A stretch of 15,500 bases of DNA, from the NCBI GenBank assembly GCA_964483175.1, contig CAZAAT010000055.1, positions 1 to 15,500 of the forward strand, given 5' to 3'. Numbering within the stretch: the first letter of the stretch is position 1; each line of letters begins with the position of its first letter. A program made the translations under genes and the position numbers. This DNA comes from JAAYHC01 sp964483175. GTDB taxonomy: Bacteria > Bacillota > UBA5301. The notes beneath the pieces are model-generated. The model did not search any database, was not told the DNA's origin, and was given only the letters and a program-made list of their open reading frames with translations. This document shows positions 1-6,542 of the stretch, piece by piece.

Positions 1-1
1 T

Positions 2-874
2 CCCGGATTGATGGGCTTGTGTACGGAAAAAGGGGTGACGATCTCCTTCTTGTCGGCGCACGGGAAGTTCCTGGGGCGCGTATCGGGGCCGGTCTCCGGC
101 AATGTGTTGTTACGGAGGCAGCAGTATCGTTTAGCTGATGATCTGGTGTGTTCGGCAAGAATAGCGAATTGGATTGTGACAGCCAAAATAGCTAATAGTC
201 GGGCAGTGCTGCGCCGGGCGATCCGTGACCACGGTGACAAAGTGGATTATCCTAGTTTGGTGCGCGCTACCGATAATCTGACTAGTTGTCTTAATCGTTT
301 GAGCGAATGCACTGACTTGGATGTTATCAGGGGTATAGAAGGAGATGCGGCACATATATATTTCGGCCATTTTAACCACTTAATCCTAGAACAACAGGAG
401 TCATTTTATTTGCAATCGCGGAACAGAAGACCACCGCGTGATAACATGAATGCCCTATTATCATTTTTGTACACGCTATTGTCGCATGATGTACAGTCAG
501 CTTTAGAAACGGTTGGACTGGATCCGGCAGTAGGTTTTCTGCATCGGGATCGTCCCGGGCGACCGAGTTTAGCCTTGGATTTAATGGAAGAGTTTCGAGG
601 GTATTTGGCTGATCGATTAGCATTATCGTTGGTCAATCGCAAACAGATTTCCGATAAGGGGTTTCGTAAAGTCGAAAGCGGCGGAATCTATATGGATGAT
701 GAGACTAGAAAAATTGTTCTTGCTGCTTGGCAAAAGAGAAAACAGGAAAAAATAACGCACCCGTTTTTGGGAGAAAAAATCGAAGTAGGTTTGTTGCCTT
801 ATGTGCAAGCACTCTTATTAGCCCGATACATTCGTGGTGATCTTAATGGTTATCCGCCGTTCTTCTGGCGCTAG
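2..874 (+). CDS. cas1: CRISPR-associated endonuclease Cas1 (type I-C), 5' partial
   Basis: Cas1 is the integrase subunit of the Cas1-Cas2 complex that inserts new spacers at the leader end of the array. The reading frame is open from base 2, so the N-terminus lies left of the window; about 290 residues remain, against roughly 340 for a complete I-C Cas1, so about 50 are missing. The visible start matches the family stretch GLCTEKGVTISFLS followed by GPVSGNVLLRR. Metal-binding residues are recognisable: Glu in RGIEGDAAHIYFG (codon 338-340), His in VGFLHRDRPG (542-544) and Asp in LDLMEEFRG (578-580). No frameshift is seen, so the enzyme looks intact as far as it is visible. The stop codon overlaps the ribosome binding site of cas2, as expected in a cas operon. 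Sampled G+C here is about 40-45%, lower than in the transporter genes downstream. Confidence 0.96.
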   Translation, partial: PGLMGLCTEKGVTISFLSAHGKFLGRVSGPVSGNVLLRRQQYRLADDLVCSARIANWIVTAKIANSRAVLRRAIRDHGDKVDYPSLVRATDNLTSCLNRLSECTDLDVIRGIEGDAAHIYFGHFNHLILEQQESFYLQSRNRRPPRDNMNALLSFLYTLLSHDVQSALETVGLDPAVGFLHRDRPGRPSLALDLMEEFRGYLADRLALSLVNRKQISDKGFRKVESGGIYMDDETRKIVLAAWQKRKQEKITHPFLGEKIEVGLLPYVQALLLARYIRGDLNGYPPFFWR

Positions 875-885
875 GAGGTGCCTGC

Positions 886-1176
886 ATGCTGGTATTGATA
901 ACGTATGACGTTGATACCACCACCGATAGTGGAAGGAAGCGTTTACGGCAAGTAGCTAGACAGTGTGTTAACCATGGTCAAAGAGTACAAAAGTCGGTCT
1001 TTGAATGCTTGTTAGATCCAGCGCAGTTTGTTCAGCTCAAAAATCGGCTGGAGTCAATAATTGATAAAGAGACAGATAGTTTGCGTTTCTATTATTTGGG
1101 CAAGAATTGGGAAAGAAGGGTAGAGCATATCGGGGCAAAAGAGTCTTATAATCCTGAAGGATTGTTGATTACATAA
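886..1176 (+). CDS. cas2: CRISPR-associated protein Cas2 (type I-C)
   Basis: Cas2 is the small ferredoxin-fold partner of Cas1 and forms the dimer core of the spacer integration complex. At 96 residues it has the usual I-C length. It opens with the family beta strand MLVLITYDVDT, including the conserved Asp at residue 8, and continues with GRKRLRQVARQC and the typical RVQKSVFECLLD segment. The C-terminus (YYLGKNWERRVEHIGAK) is characteristic of the I-C branch. The ATG is chosen because AGGAGGTG at 873-880 sits five bases before it. It follows cas1 by only 11 bases and is followed directly by the CRISPR leader, the standard I-C gene order. Confidence 0.96.
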   Translation: MLVLITYDVDTTTDSGRKRLRQVARQCVNHGQRVQKSVFECLLDPAQFVQLKNRLESIIDKETDSLRFYYLGKNWERRVEHIGAKESYNPEGLLIT

Positions 1177-1348
1177 TGGCCGCGAACCATAAGTGAACAT
1201 CAAAATGTAGTAGAGGTTCGCACACGCTTTAAATAGGGGATTAGAAGCATTTACTGGCATCTTGTCCTATTGATTTGAGCAGGAGAAATCGAGGTTCGCG
1301 GAGAGCACCTTTCAAATTAGCTTGGGGAGACGCTTTTGTCAGTAGACT
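1177..1348 (+). promoter_or_regulatory. CRISPR leader with GGTTCGC / GCGAACC motifs
   Basis: This 172-bp non-coding stretch between cas2 and the first repeat is the leader: it lies at the conserved-repeat end, while the decayed repeats are at the other end. It should hold the pre-crRNA promoter and the signals that direct integration. The motif GCGAACC at 1182-1188 is the inverse complement of GGTTCGC at 1215-1221, and GAGGTTCGC recurs at 1291-1299, about 50 bases before the first repeat. No convincing sigma-A promoter was identified by eye. Leader identity is well supported by position; the role of the motifs is inference. Confidence 0.85.
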
Positions 1349-2848
1349 GTCGCGCCCTACGCGGGCGCGTGGATTGAAACGGAGGGAGAGCGCGGTTACC
1401 GCCATCATCAAGGCCGTCGCGCCCTACGCGGGCGCGTGGATTGAAACCTTAGCCATCTTTACCTGATCAGCAGGCAGAGTCTGGTCGCGCCCTACGCGGG
1501 CGCGTGGATTGAAACTGGACAAAGTAGACTGGGAAAACGCAAAGGAGACCGTCGCGCCCTACGCGGGCGCGTGGATTGAAACGGGAAAGAGCGCAGGAGT
1601 TAGGCCTTGTCATGGAGTCGCGCCCTACGCGGGCGCGTGGATTGAAACACAGGCTTCGTCGTGATATAATCTCAACACGTTAGTCGCGCCCTACGCGGGC
1701 GCGTGGATTGAAACTTCAGCGAGGGTAAGGCTAAGTATGCTGAGATTGCGTCGCGCCCTACGCGGGCGCGTGGATTGAAACAATGTCATGCGGCAGGTCC
1801 CGATCTAGGCCCTCGGTCGCGCCCTACGCGGGCGCGTGGATTGAAACATTGCGTAACGACATCACTGAGGTGAGGGAGGCCTGTCGCGCCCTACGCGGGC
1901 GCGTGGATTGAAACTATGCTTGACTGTTATTTTGATTTACGGTGTGCCCGTCGCGCCCTACGCGGGCGCGTGGATTGAAACGTAAATCTTCTGTTCGGTT
2001 TTCGCTCAATATAGCCGTCGCGCCCTACGCGGGCGCGTGGATTGAAACCGGAACGACACTAGTTGCCGCGGTCGAAAGCGGGCGTCGCGCCCTACGCGGG
2101 CGCGTGGATTGAAACCAATGTGGCGAGTATGGTTCATTAGGTCGACCTCGTCGCGCCCTACGCGGGCGCGTGGATTGAAACTAATCAGCACTAGTCGGTA
2201 ACCGCTTAATCTCATCGGTCGCGCCCTACGCGGGCGCGTGGATTGAAACAAAATTGGGCATAAAAAAAAGACCCCGGATTTCTGTCGCGCCCTACGCGGG
2301 CGCGTGGATTGAAACACAGCTATTGGTGTTAATAGGACTGATGCGACAAGTCGCGCCCTACGCGGGCGCGTGGATTGAAACATCGCCGACCTGGCAATGC
2401 TGACAATGTCACGGCGTCGCGCCCTACGCGGGCGCGTGGATTGAAACTCGTCAAACGCCCTATTGCCTATATGCAGATCGCCAAGTCGCGCCCTACGCGG
2501 GCGCGTGGATTGAAACAGCCATGGATATCAAAGTGTTGGCCAGCGGATCAAGGTCGCGCCCTACGCGGGCGCGTGGATTGAAACGGGCGGAGAAGGCTAC
2601 TCCGGGGCCGTGGTACACCGTCGCGCCCTACGCGGGCGCGTGGATTGAAACTCCAAGCCCGCGCGTAACGCGCTGGGAAAGCCTGTCGCGCCCTACGCGG
2701 GCGCGTGGATTGAAACCGCAGAGCATTGTCAATCGCGTACTCGCCATACTGTCGCGCCCTACGCGGGCGCGTGGATTGAAACTCTCAGGTTTGAAGTCTT
2801 ATCTCCTTGTCCTGATGTCGCGCCCTACACGGGCGCGTGGATTGAAAT
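1349..2848 (+). CRISPR. Type I-C CRISPR array, 23 repeats of 32 bp, 22 spacers
   Basis: The repeat is 32 bp, beginning GTCGCGCCCTACGCGGGCGC and ending GTGGATTGAAAC, the class typical of type I-C. A GC-rich inverted repeat (CGCGCCC / GGGCGCG) forms the stem that Cas5 would recognise and cut. Repeats start at 1349, 1416, 1484, 1551, 1617, 1683, 1750, 1816, 1883, 1950, 2017, 2084, 2150, 2218, 2284, 2350, 2416, 2485, 2553, 2620, 2685, 2751 and 2817. The first 22 look identical by eye; the last has G to A at position 13 and C to T at position 32. Spacers are 33-37 nt, mostly 34-35, and all appear different. The GATTGAAAC end and the cas2-side leader both indicate plus-strand transcription with newest spacers near 1381. 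Confidence 0.98.
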
Positions 2849-2872
2849 AATTAGGAGATTATATTCATTTAT

Positions 2873-2892
2873 GTCGCGCCCCGCACGGGCGC
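2873..2892 (+). repeat. Decayed terminal CRISPR repeat relic
   Basis: Twenty bases match the first 20 bases of the array repeat with three substitutions (positions 10, 11 and 13), after a short 24-nt AT-rich interval at 2849-2872. The 3' half ending in GATTGAAAC is missing. The 6-bp stem GCGCCC / GGGCGC is kept. It marks the oldest, trailer end of the array, probably cut off by a past deletion or recombination. It carries the same G to A change at position 13 as the last full repeat. Confidence 0.85.
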
Positions 2893-3054
2893 TCTGCTTG
2901 TGCAAATCGTCCCAAACCCCTTCCTTATTTAGGTAATACTGATCCTTTTCATCGCCTTTACCCAAGCCTCGCCATTTAGCAGGAACAATAGCTCCTTACT
3001 CGAATCAAGATGTAGCGCAGTAGTCCTGCCACTATAACTGGAAGGTCTAAAGCT
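2893..3054 (+). other. Intergenic region between CRISPR trailer and regulator gene
   Basis: This 162-bp stretch has no gene. It contains a TTGTGCA half-site (2898-2904) similar to the palindrome found downstream of the regulator gene, and an 11-mer CGAATCAAGAT (3001-3011) that recurs upstream of the aldolase gene. GGAAGG at 3040-3045, nine bases before the ATG at 3055, is the ribosome binding site. TATAAC at 3033-3038 resembles a -10 box but has no fitting -35 and overlaps the translation start region. No clear terminator for the CRISPR transcript was found. Confidence 0.5.
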
Positions 3055-4740
3055 ATGACTGTTACCGTTAAACAAATCCTGGGCCTGCCGGCCTATCACA
3101 ATGCCACCTTGATTGCAGGCCAAGCCGGCTTAAATCGATCGGTTCAAAAGGTCGATATCATTGAGGTTCCCGATGTCTTAGACTGGCTTAAGCCCGAGGT
3201 CATGTACATTACCGCCGGATATGCCTTCCGTGATAACCCACAGGCCATTTGTGAGCTGGTGCAAACCATGGTCGACAAGGGTTCGGCGGCTCTGGCTGTT
3301 AAAGTTGACCGGTACATCAAAGTCATCCCCGCCCAGGCCATCGAATTAGCAAACAAAGCGGGATTACCGCTAATTAACATACCTAGTGAGACCCCTTTCG
3401 TAGATCTAACCATCCCTGCCTTGACGCAAATAATGGATCGCCAGAGCTATGTTATTGAGCAGGCAGCGCGGATCCATGCCCAGTTAACCCAGGTCGTTCT
3501 CGATGGAGGAGACCTTTTGGCTGTCGGCGAGAGCTTGGCCAATTCTTTGGACAACCCGGTGCTGATCGAAACGGAAGATCTGGCCTTGATCGCCGCCTGT
3601 GTGCCTGATGGCAAAACAAACATTTCCCCGGACTTGGTACGGGCCAGCTCAAATCGATCCGTAATCGACCAATTGGAGGCTGATGGGGTCTTTGCTCAGC
3701 TACAGTCAGGTCTGCCATCGGTTACCTGGCGACCCGCAGACGGGGAAGGTGTCGGCCGTATCATTTCACCCATCCTTTATGGCCGCGCTTTACACGGTTA
3801 TGTTACTGTGCTCGAGTTTAAAGAGCTGGTTCCCGACGTAGCCAAAGCCGCCCTCGAACAAGCCGCGACGGTCGCTGCTTTGGTCATGGCCCGGCAGCAG
3901 GTAGTTGAGGAGACCCGGCTGCGGATGCGCTCCGACTTGCTCCAAGATTTACTGCAGGGCAACTTTGACTCAACCGAATTGATGATGCAACGGGCTCAAT
4001 ACGTCGATTGGGATCTGTCCCAGAAATTAGTGGTCATTGCTTTGGATATCGATCATTTCCGGCAGACGCTTGAACAATATAGCGGTGATGAGAAAAAGAT
4101 TCAAAATATCAAGGCTAAACTGGTCCAAACCGTGGAAAATGTAGTTTACCTGACAGACCGTAAAGCCATCGTCTCGGCCAGAAGTGACAGCGTGGTCGTA
4201 TTGACGGTAATCAGCGGGTCAGCGGCAAGTTTTAAACAGCGCTCCTTCGAAATTGCCGAGGCGATCAAGGAAGCGGTGGATGCGAATGTCCCGGAGGTTC
4301 AGGTTACCATCGGGATTGGCGGCGTTTGTGAGGAACTGGCAGGCGTGCCCAAGAGCTATCAGGAGGCTAGGCAGGCCCTGCGCATTGGGAAGGTGCTTTC
4401 CGGTGGCAACAAGGTGTTTCATATCGATGACTTGAGTTTTTACCGGCTGTTAATCGACTCGGTGGAGCAGGACGAGTTGCGAGAGTTTGTCACCGACGCC
4501 ATTGGCCCCTTGCTGCAATATGACCAAGAAAAATCGGCGAAATTGGTCCAAACGGTGGAGAAATATCTTGAGTTGGGCGGCAACCAAACTCTGACGGCGC
4601 AAGCACTCTTTATTCATCGCAATACCTTGTCCTACCGACTCAACCGAGCTGCAGAGGTGCTGGGGGTAGATCTAGATAATCCGGAGATCAGGATCAAGCT
4701 GCTGGTAGCTCTGCGCGCACACCACTTTCTGAAAGCGTAA
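3055..4740 (+). CDS. PucR/CdaR-family transcriptional regulator
   Basis: A cytoplasmic one-component regulator of 561 residues, a normal length for the PucR family. Residues about 5-125 form the N-terminal PucR ligand domain (start TVKQILGLPAYHNATLIAG; also VMYITAGYAF). The middle, about 300-430, is the degenerate GGDEF-like segment common to CdaR/PucR proteins, including VTIGIGGVCEE and YQEARQALRIG. The C-terminal 58 residues form the PucR helix-turn-helix (GGNQTLTAQALFIHRNTLSYR). Family members control purine, allantoin, sugar-acid or amino-acid-derivative catabolism, usually next to the regulated genes and often as activators responding to the substrate. Here it directly precedes the racemase-to-nitrilase operon on the same strand, which makes that operon its likely target. 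The exact effector cannot be read from the sequence. Confidence 0.93.
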   Translation: MTVTVKQILGLPAYHNATLIAGQAGLNRSVQKVDIIEVPDVLDWLKPEVMYITAGYAFRDNPQAICELVQTMVDKGSAALAVKVDRYIKVIPAQAIELANKAGLPLINIPSETPFVDLTIPALTQIMDRQSYVIEQAARIHAQLTQVVLDGGDLLAVGESLANSLDNPVLIETEDLALIAACVPDGKTNISPDLVRASSNRSVIDQLEADGVFAQLQSGLPSVTWRPADGEGVGRIISPILYGRALHGYVTVLEFKELVPDVAKAALEQAATVAALVMARQQVVEETRLRMRSDLLQDLLQGNFDSTELMMQRAQYVDWDLSQKLVVIALDIDHFRQTLEQYSGDEKKIQNIKAKLVQTVENVVYLTDRKAIVSARSDSVVVLTVISGSAASFKQRSFEIAEAIKEAVDANVPEVQVTIGIGGVCEELAGVPKSYQEARQALRIGKVLSGGNKVFHIDDLSFYRLLIDSVEQDELREFVTDAIGPLLQYDQEKSAKLVQTVEKYLELGGNQTLTAQALFIHRNTLSYRLNRAAEVLGVDLDNPEIRIKLLVALRAHHFLKA

Positions 4741-4780
4741 TCGTTCAAAAAAAGATGATTTTCTAGTAGACGTTAAAACG

Positions 4781-4820
4781 GGACATTTGTGCATAATGCA
4801 CAAAGTGGTCCACTTTTTTT
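4781..4820 (+). terminator. Hairpin followed by T7 tract after the regulator gene
   Basis: GGAC at 4781-4784 can pair with GTCC at 4808-4811, enclosing the 9-bp arms of the palindrome at 4786-4804. AC and seven T residues (4814-4820) follow. A smaller alternative stem is AAAGTG / CACTTT across 4802-4816. This has the form of a rho-independent terminator for the regulator gene. The same bases also hold an operator-like palindrome, so one or both roles may be real. Confidence 0.5.
4786..4804. promoter_or_regulatory. Perfect 19-bp palindrome, candidate operator of the operon
   Basis: TTTGTGCAT and ATGCACAAA form perfect 9-bp arms around a central A. A third copy of the half-site, TTTGTGCAT, lies at 4818-4826 in direct orientation, 32 bp (about three helical turns) after the first half. 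A partial copy, TTGTGCA, lies upstream of the regulator gene at 2898-2904. The position about 90 bp before the racemase start, next to a regulator gene, suggests a binding site for that regulator. Binding is inferred; no known consensus is claimed. Confidence 0.55.
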
Positions 4821-4894
4821 GTGCATTGTTCCTGCAGGGCAACAAAGCGTGTAACTAGTATTATGTCTGTATCTCAAAACAAGTAGTGTGAATT

Positions 4895-5581
4895 ATGCGA
4901 AAAAACCAGTGTGAAGTCGGCTTGATCCGCGTCATTACATCCAGCAGTCAGGATTTTGTCAATTTACACGGAGAGCTCATTGAAAACCATTTTCCCCAGT
5001 TGAAGGTTTACTCCCGCTGTATTCCGGATCAGCCCACCGGCATTTATGATGCTGCAACCTTACAACAGGCCGAACCAAAAGTGTTGCAGGTTGCTAAGGA
5101 AATGGCAGATGATGGAGTGCAGGCCGTGATAGTTAGCTGCATGGCCGATCCCGGGGTAGATCTCTGTCGACGCCATTTGAGCCTCCCGATCATCGGGGCC
5201 GGAAGTGCGGGAGCCGCCCTGTGCCTCTCGCTTGGCCATAAAATCGGGGCCCTAGGGATTACCGCGGAGGCGCCGGAAGTAGTGGCGCGATGCTTGGGAG
5301 CTAATCTTATCAGTTATCTCCAACCGGTCGGGGTTCAGAATTCTCTTGACTTGCTCACCGCGGTTGGCCAGGCAGCGGCTCTTGAGGCAGCCTGGGAGTT
5401 AAAGGATCAAGGGGTCGAGGTCATACTCCTAGCTTGTACCGGCATGGCCACCATTGGTCTAGCTGACAAGATCAGACGGACCGTTAACCTGCCGGTGATC
5501 GACCCGGTCGTGGCCTCCGGACTGATTGCTTATTTTACCACAACTAAAAGTAACATAGAGGGTGCTGAAATTGGCGTTTAA
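4895..5581 (+). CDS. Aspartate/glutamate/hydantoin racemase family protein
   Basis: A cytosolic, cofactor-independent racemase of 228 residues, the usual length of the Asp/Glu/hydantoin racemase superfamily. These enzymes use two cysteines, one per domain, to remove and return a proton at a chiral carbon. Both are visible: Cys82 in AVIVSCMADPGV and Cys181 in VILLACTGMA. The N-terminal strand GLIRVITSS and the IIGAGSAGAAL loop also fit. A stop codon lies just upstream (4889-4891), so ATG 4895 is the first possible ATG; the ribosome binding site is weak, which is odd for the first gene of an operon. It overlaps the next gene. Substrate could be an amino acid, a hydantoin or a related compound; the neighbouring amidohydrolase and peptide-type transporter do not decide this. 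Confidence 0.85.
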   Translation: MRKNQCEVGLIRVITSSSQDFVNLHGELIENHFPQLKVYSRCIPDQPTGIYDAATLQQAEPKVLQVAKEMADDGVQAVIVSCMADPGVDLCRRHLSLPIIGAGSAGAALCLSLGHKIGALGITAEAPEVVARCLGANLISYLQPVGVQNSLDLLTAVGQAAALEAAWELKDQGVEVILLACTGMATIGLADKIRRTVNLPVIDPVVASGLIAYFTTTKSNIEGAEIGV

Positions 5582-6506
5582 ACAAGTATTAGAGTTATAC
5601 GAATTGTTGGATTCGGCTTACGCTGACGGAGCAGTTGTCAAAAATTACCTATCTAGAAAAGGGCATGGTAGTATCCAGGTCGAAACTGTCCAAGGTGAGG
5701 CAGGCAAGACTGATTTCATCAAAGTCGTAATTCCCGGCAAGACAGGCAAACAAGCCGGCGGGTCCAGCCCAACCCTCGGGATCATTGGCCGACTCGGCGG
5801 ACTGGGCGCACGGCCGGAGGTTACCGGTTTTGTTTCGGATGGCGATGGGGCCCTAGCTGCTTTGGCAGCGGCGGCCAAATTATTGGCGATGCAGGATCGG
5901 GGCGATGTATTATCCGGAGACGTGATTGTCTGCACCCATGTTTGCCCCGATGCGCCGACCTTGCCGCATGAACCGGTGCCATTTATGGGATCGCCGGTTG
6001 ATATTAATACGATGAATGAGTATGAAGTGGATGACGCAATGGATGCGATCATCTCAATCGATACAACTAAAGGCAACCGAATCATCAATAAACGCGGCAT
6101 TGCCATCTCGCCGACCGTCAAAGACGGGTACATCCTCCGGGTGAGCGAGGATTTGCTAGATTTACTCGAGATTGTCACAGGCGAACCACCCGTAACTTTC
6201 CCAATTACAATGCAAGATATCACCCCGTATGGCAATGGCCTGTTTCATCTAAATAGCATCTTACAGCCCTCGGTAGCTACTATCGCACCGGTTGTCGGCT
6301 TGGCGATTACCACCACGGTGGCGGTGCCCGGTTGTGCCAGTGGGGCGACTCATCTGGATGATGTGGAGAAGGCGGCTAAGTTTAGCATTGAGGCTGCTAA
6401 AGACTTTGGTGAGGGCAAGGCCAACTTTTACGACCATGAAGAGTTTCAGCGCATAGTTCAGTTATATGGATCGATGTCACATTTAAGAGGCTTGGGAGTT
6501 CAATAG
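5571..6506 (+). CDS. DUF1177 family protein, function unknown
   Basis: The 311-residue product matches what I recall of the DUF1177 family, a group of about 300 residues with no established function. It is probably a soluble cytosolic enzyme: no signal peptide or membrane segment is seen. Notable motifs, numbered from the TTG start, are IGRLGGLGARPE (about 72-83), VSDGDGALAALAAA (88-101), VCTHVCPDAPTLPHEP (120-135), SIDTTKGNRI (162-171) and PGCASGATHLDD (253-264), rich in His, Cys and Asp and suggestive of metal binding. The open frame extends to a GTG at 5562, but GAGG (5558-5561) touches that GTG and lies nine bases before TTG 5571, so TTG is the better start, overlapping the racemase gene by 11 bases. 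Close linkage implies a step in the same pathway. Confidence 0.8.
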   Translation: MAFKQVLELYELLDSAYADGAVVKNYLSRKGHGSIQVETVQGEAGKTDFIKVVIPGKTGKQAGGSSPTLGIIGRLGGLGARPEVTGFVSDGDGALAALAAAAKLLAMQDRGDVLSGDVIVCTHVCPDAPTLPHEPVPFMGSPVDINTMNEYEVDDAMDAIISIDTTKGNRIINKRGIAISPTVKDGYILRVSEDLLDLLEIVTGEPPVTFPITMQDITPYGNGLFHLNSILQPSVATIAPVVGLAITTTVAVPGCASGATHLDDVEKAAKFSIEAAKDFGEGKANFYDHEEFQRIVQLYGSMSHLRGLGVQ

Positions 6507-6542
6507 GTTTGTCAAGCTTACTGAGATGAGGAGGAAAAAGTG

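Noticed and set aside
2049..2083. Possible self-targeting: spacer 11 shares GTCGAAAGCGG with cas1 near 671
   Set aside because: Only 11 bases match; this is expected by chance among so many comparisons and is far too short for targeting.
1275..2850. Open frames on both strands through the array with repeated SRPTRARGLK or FQSTRPRRAR-like peptides
   Set aside because: They are translations of the CRISPR repeat, with period equal to repeat plus spacer, not repeat proteins.
3033..3038. TATAAC as the -10 box of the regulator gene
   Set aside because: No matching -35 at 16-18 bases, and it lies too close to the ATG for a normal leader with ribosome binding site.
4801..4830. Possible sigma-54 promoter (TGG...TTGTGC)
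   Set aside because: The distance between the GG and GC elements is wrong for a -24/-12 promoter.
5645..6235. A 196-residue open frame on the minus strand opposite the DUF1177 gene
   Set aside because: It is antisense to a well-supported gene in a dense operon, has no recognised motif and no own regulatory signals seen.
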